Source: Microaerobacter geothermalis (GTDB taxonomy: Bacteria > Bacillota > Bacilli > DSM-22679). Taken from it: a stretch of 36,035 bases of DNA. The position numbers were made by a program, and so were the translations under genes. Location of the stretch: assembly GCF_021608135.1 (NCBI RefSeq), contig NZ_JAKIHL010000038.1:1-36035 (forward strand). Direction: 5' to 3'. Shown here one piece after another: positions 34,493-36,035 of the stretch. Position 1 is the first letter of the stretch, and every line of letters starts with the position of its first letter. Below the pieces are notes generated by a model that was given only the letters and a program-made list of their open reading frames with translations, had not been told where the DNA came from and did not search any database.

Positions 34493-35554
34493 ATGAGGAC
34501 TTTTGAAATTGCCGTAATACCTGGAGATGGGATTGGAAAAGAAGTGGTACCTGAAGCATTAAAGGTTCTTGAAACAGTAGCAGACGTCCACGGTGGCCTG
34601 AAATTTCAATTTACCCAATTTCCGTGGAGTTGTGATTATTACGTGGAGCATGGAGAAATGATGCCCAAGGATGGATTAAACATCCTGTCTAACTTCGAGG
34701 CCATTTTTTTGGGGGCGATTGGCAATCCAAAACTGATTCCTGATCATATTTCCTTGTGGGGGTTGTTGATCAAAATTCGCCGGGAGTTTGAACAGGTGAT
34801 TAATATCCGTCCGGCCAAATTACTTAAGGGAGTCACTTCTCCTCTGGTAAATCCAAATGACTTTGACATCATCGTCGTCAGGGAGAACAGTGAGGGGGAA
34901 TATAGTGAAATTGGGGGGCGGATTCATAAAGGAGAAGATGAAATGGCCATTCAAAATGCTGTCTTTACCCGCAAAGGGGTAGAAAGGGCCATGAGATATG
35001 CCTTTGAATTGGCTAAGAAAAGAAGAGGTCATGTCACCAGTGCCACCAAATCCAATGGGATTTTCCACTCCATGCCTTTTTGGGATCTGGTTTTCAAGGA
35101 TGTAAAGGAAGATTATCCCGATGTGGATACCGCATCCTACCATATTGATGCCTTGGCTGCCTTTTTTGTGACCAGGCCGCATATTTTTGATGTGATTGTA
35201 GCCAGCAATTTGTTTGGAGATATATTAACCGATTTGGGAGGAGCAATCATGGGTAGTATCGGGATTGCTCCGGCAGCCAATATCAATCTGAACGGAAAGT
35301 ATCCCTCCATGTTTGAACCGGTCCATGGTTCAGCCCCGGATATTTATGGGAGAGGAATTGCCAATCCCATTGGACAGATTTGGACGGCAAAAATGATGCT
35401 GGATCATTTTGGAGAAGATGAGTTGGGTAAAAAGCTCCTTAAGGTGATGGAGGATGTCACTGGAGATGGCATCAAAACCCCGGATATTGGCGGGAAAGCT
35501 ACCACTCGGGAAGTCGGAGAAGAAATCTGCAAACGGGTAAGGGGATTGGCTTGA
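34493..35554 (+). CDS. Tartrate/D-malate dehydrogenase-type decarboxylating oxidoreductase, second copy
   Basis: This protein of about 353 residues is a close paralogue of the gene at 259. It has VIPGDGIGKE near the N-terminus, ENSEGEYSEIGG, YHIDALAAFF, SNLFGDILTDLGGA and GSAPDIYGRGIANPIGQ. It should carry out NAD-linked oxidation and decarboxylation of a 2-hydroxy dicarboxylate such as D-malate or tartrate. The ATG at 34493 has GAGGTG six bases upstream; the GTG at 34484 lies inside that site. It follows a GntR regulator and is followed by the start of a membrane-protein gene interrupted by an IS element. Confidence 0.86.
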   Translation: MRTFEIAVIPGDGIGKEVVPEALKVLETVADVHGGLKFQFTQFPWSCDYYVEHGEMMPKDGLNILSNFEAIFLGAIGNPKLIPDHISLWGLLIKIRREFEQVINIRPAKLLKGVTSPLVNPNDFDIIVVRENSEGEYSEIGGRIHKGEDEMAIQNAVFTRKGVERAMRYAFELAKKRRGHVTSATKSNGIFHSMPFWDLVFKDVKEDYPDVDTASYHIDALAAFFVTRPHIFDVIVASNLFGDILTDLGGAIMGSIGIAPAANINLNGKYPSMFEPVHGSAPDIYGRGIANPIGQIWTAKMMLDHFGEDELGKKLLKVMEDVTGDGIKTPDIGGKATTREVGEEICKRVRGLA

Positions 35555-35655
35555 TCCATCATTTATCAAAATATACAATGTATCTCATACTGGGGGCCGT
35601 AGGCGGATTTATCGCGGCCCTGATTGGAATTCCCGGCGGTTTTATCATTACTTAG
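35551..35655 (+). pseudogene. N-terminal fragment of a membrane protein, truncated by an IS element
   Basis: An open frame begins with TTG overlapping the dehydrogenase stop (TTGA), or with ATG at 35578. It encodes about 34 residues with one hydrophobic helix, including LILGAVGGFIAALIGIPGG. It then meets TTAC and a stop contributed by the IS left end. The sequence is reminiscent of the first helix of AbrB-family (COG3180) or similar permeases, but too short to assign. The rest of the gene, if it survives, is beyond the window. Confidence 0.5.
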
Positions 35656-36035
35656 CAGAAGACTCCCATCTTCTATAAGTGGGAGATAAATGCTGACTGA
35701 TTACAAACAAATGTTCCATAACGCCTTTTCTTATGATATAATCATCATAGGAAGAGGAGGTGAAACGATAAAGATAATTACCTCATCAGGGGCAAGCAAT
35801 TAAAAAGCATCAATGGTTACATAAATCAACGAATTGCACACTACCAATCTATACGAATGAAACAGGTGGGAGCAAAAGCATTCCGTACTACCAAACATAT
35901 ACAGAAATTACGAATGAAACGACATCATATCCTTCAGAATTATCTCCATCAAGCAAGCAGAAAAATAATCGAGCTAGCAAAAACCTATCAAGTGGGGAAA
36001 ATCGTCATTGGCGAGATCAAAGAGATCAAACAGCA
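35648..36035 (+). mobile_element. IS200/IS605-family element, left end and partial tnpB, runs off window
   Basis: TTAC (35648-35651), the IS608-type target flank, is followed by a hairpin (CTCCCA-T-CTT with AAGTGGGAG, about 35663-35686), then a -10-like TATAAT (35737-35742) and AGGAGGTGA (35755-35763). After that comes a TnpB coding segment. There is no tnpA. The gap between left end and the internal TnpB sequence is too short for the normal N-terminal half, so the element is probably internally deleted. A similar hairpin occurs in the hut operon at 11468. Confidence 0.7.
35764..36035 (+). pseudogene. tnpB: Internal fragment of a TnpB/OrfB (IS1341-type) nuclease gene
   Basis: From 35764 to the end of the window one frame is open. 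It reads LIRGKQLKSINGYINQ, then Arg/Lys/His-rich helices, then HQASRKIIELAKTYQVGKIVIGEIKEIKQ (given in parts). This matches the middle of TnpB, the region leading into the first RuvC aspartate/glutamate segments. The usual N-terminal 150-200 residues are absent, and there is no ATG, GTG or TTG in frame until 35857, although a promoter-like element and a ribosome site lie directly upstream. I infer a deletion of the 5' half. Whether the C-terminal RuvC domain is intact cannot be seen. Confidence 0.72.

Noticed and set aside
34820-35182. 120-codon open frame on the minus strand
   Set aside because: It is a shadow of the conserved dehydrogenase gene at 34493 and has no recognisable domain or ribosome site.

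Overview
The window looks like the chromosome of a low-to-moderate GC, endospore-former-type Firmicute (Bacillales). The clues are a HutP-attenuated hut operon, a class SAM-I (S-box) riboswitch, AGGAGG-type ribosome binding sites with frequent GTG and TTG starts, and best remembered similarity to Bacillus proteins. I cannot name the species. Most genes are on the + strand and tightly packed; nearly all are catabolic.

Region 1 (about 100-8100) is an operon behind an excellent sigma-54 (-24/-12) promoter at 177-192. It encodes a tartrate/D-malate/isopropylmalate-type decarboxylating dehydrogenase, an aldehyde dehydrogenase, a short-chain dehydrogenase, a DctP-type TRAP transporter (receptor, small and large membrane subunits) and a GlcD/D-lactate-dehydrogenase-like FAD enzyme. 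Together these suggest uptake and oxidation of a hydroxy-carboxylate whose identity cannot be read from sequence.

Region 2 (8100-9260) has a SAM-I riboswitch with its own promoter and terminator, in front of an OsmC-family gene, followed by about 400 bp that look like a decayed gene.

Region 3 (9220-14660) is a histidine utilisation operon: hutP, a UAG-repeat/terminator attenuator, hutH, an unusually long structured spacer that resembles IS200/IS605-derived sequence, hutU and hutI. hutI carries an in-frame TAG that separates its start from its zinc-binding motif. No hutG follows before the terminator. A divergent nitro/flavin reductase gene (nfrA type) lies after it on the minus strand.

Region 4 (15500-33750) is a long, visibly more AT-rich catabolic block behind a second sigma-54 promoter (15736-15752) with duplicated upstream dyads. 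The first gene is its probable activator (CBS pair, two PAS, AAA+ with GAFTGA, Fis-type HTH). Then come an ADP-forming acyl-CoA synthetase alpha-like protein, both subunits of a class I CoA-transferase, a TAXI-type TRAP receptor and fused TRAP permease, 3-hydroxyacyl-CoA dehydrogenase, enoyl-CoA hydratase, acyl-CoA dehydrogenase, thiolase, an SDR, an unrecognised polytopic membrane protein, a D-2-hydroxyacid dehydrogenase, a nitronate-monooxygenase-like flavoprotein and ETF beta and alpha. The only convincing terminator is after etfA, so this may be one transcript of roughly 18 kb: import of a carboxylate, CoA activation, beta-oxidation to acetyl-CoA, and electron disposal through ETF. Base composition returns to that of the flanks near the NMO/etfB junction.

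Region 5 (33755-36035) has a FadR/GntR-type regulator, a second paralogue of the region 1 dehydrogenase, and the start of a membrane-protein gene cut off after about 34 codons by the left end of an IS200/IS605-family element. That element carries only an internal piece of a TnpB (OrfB) gene and runs off the window.
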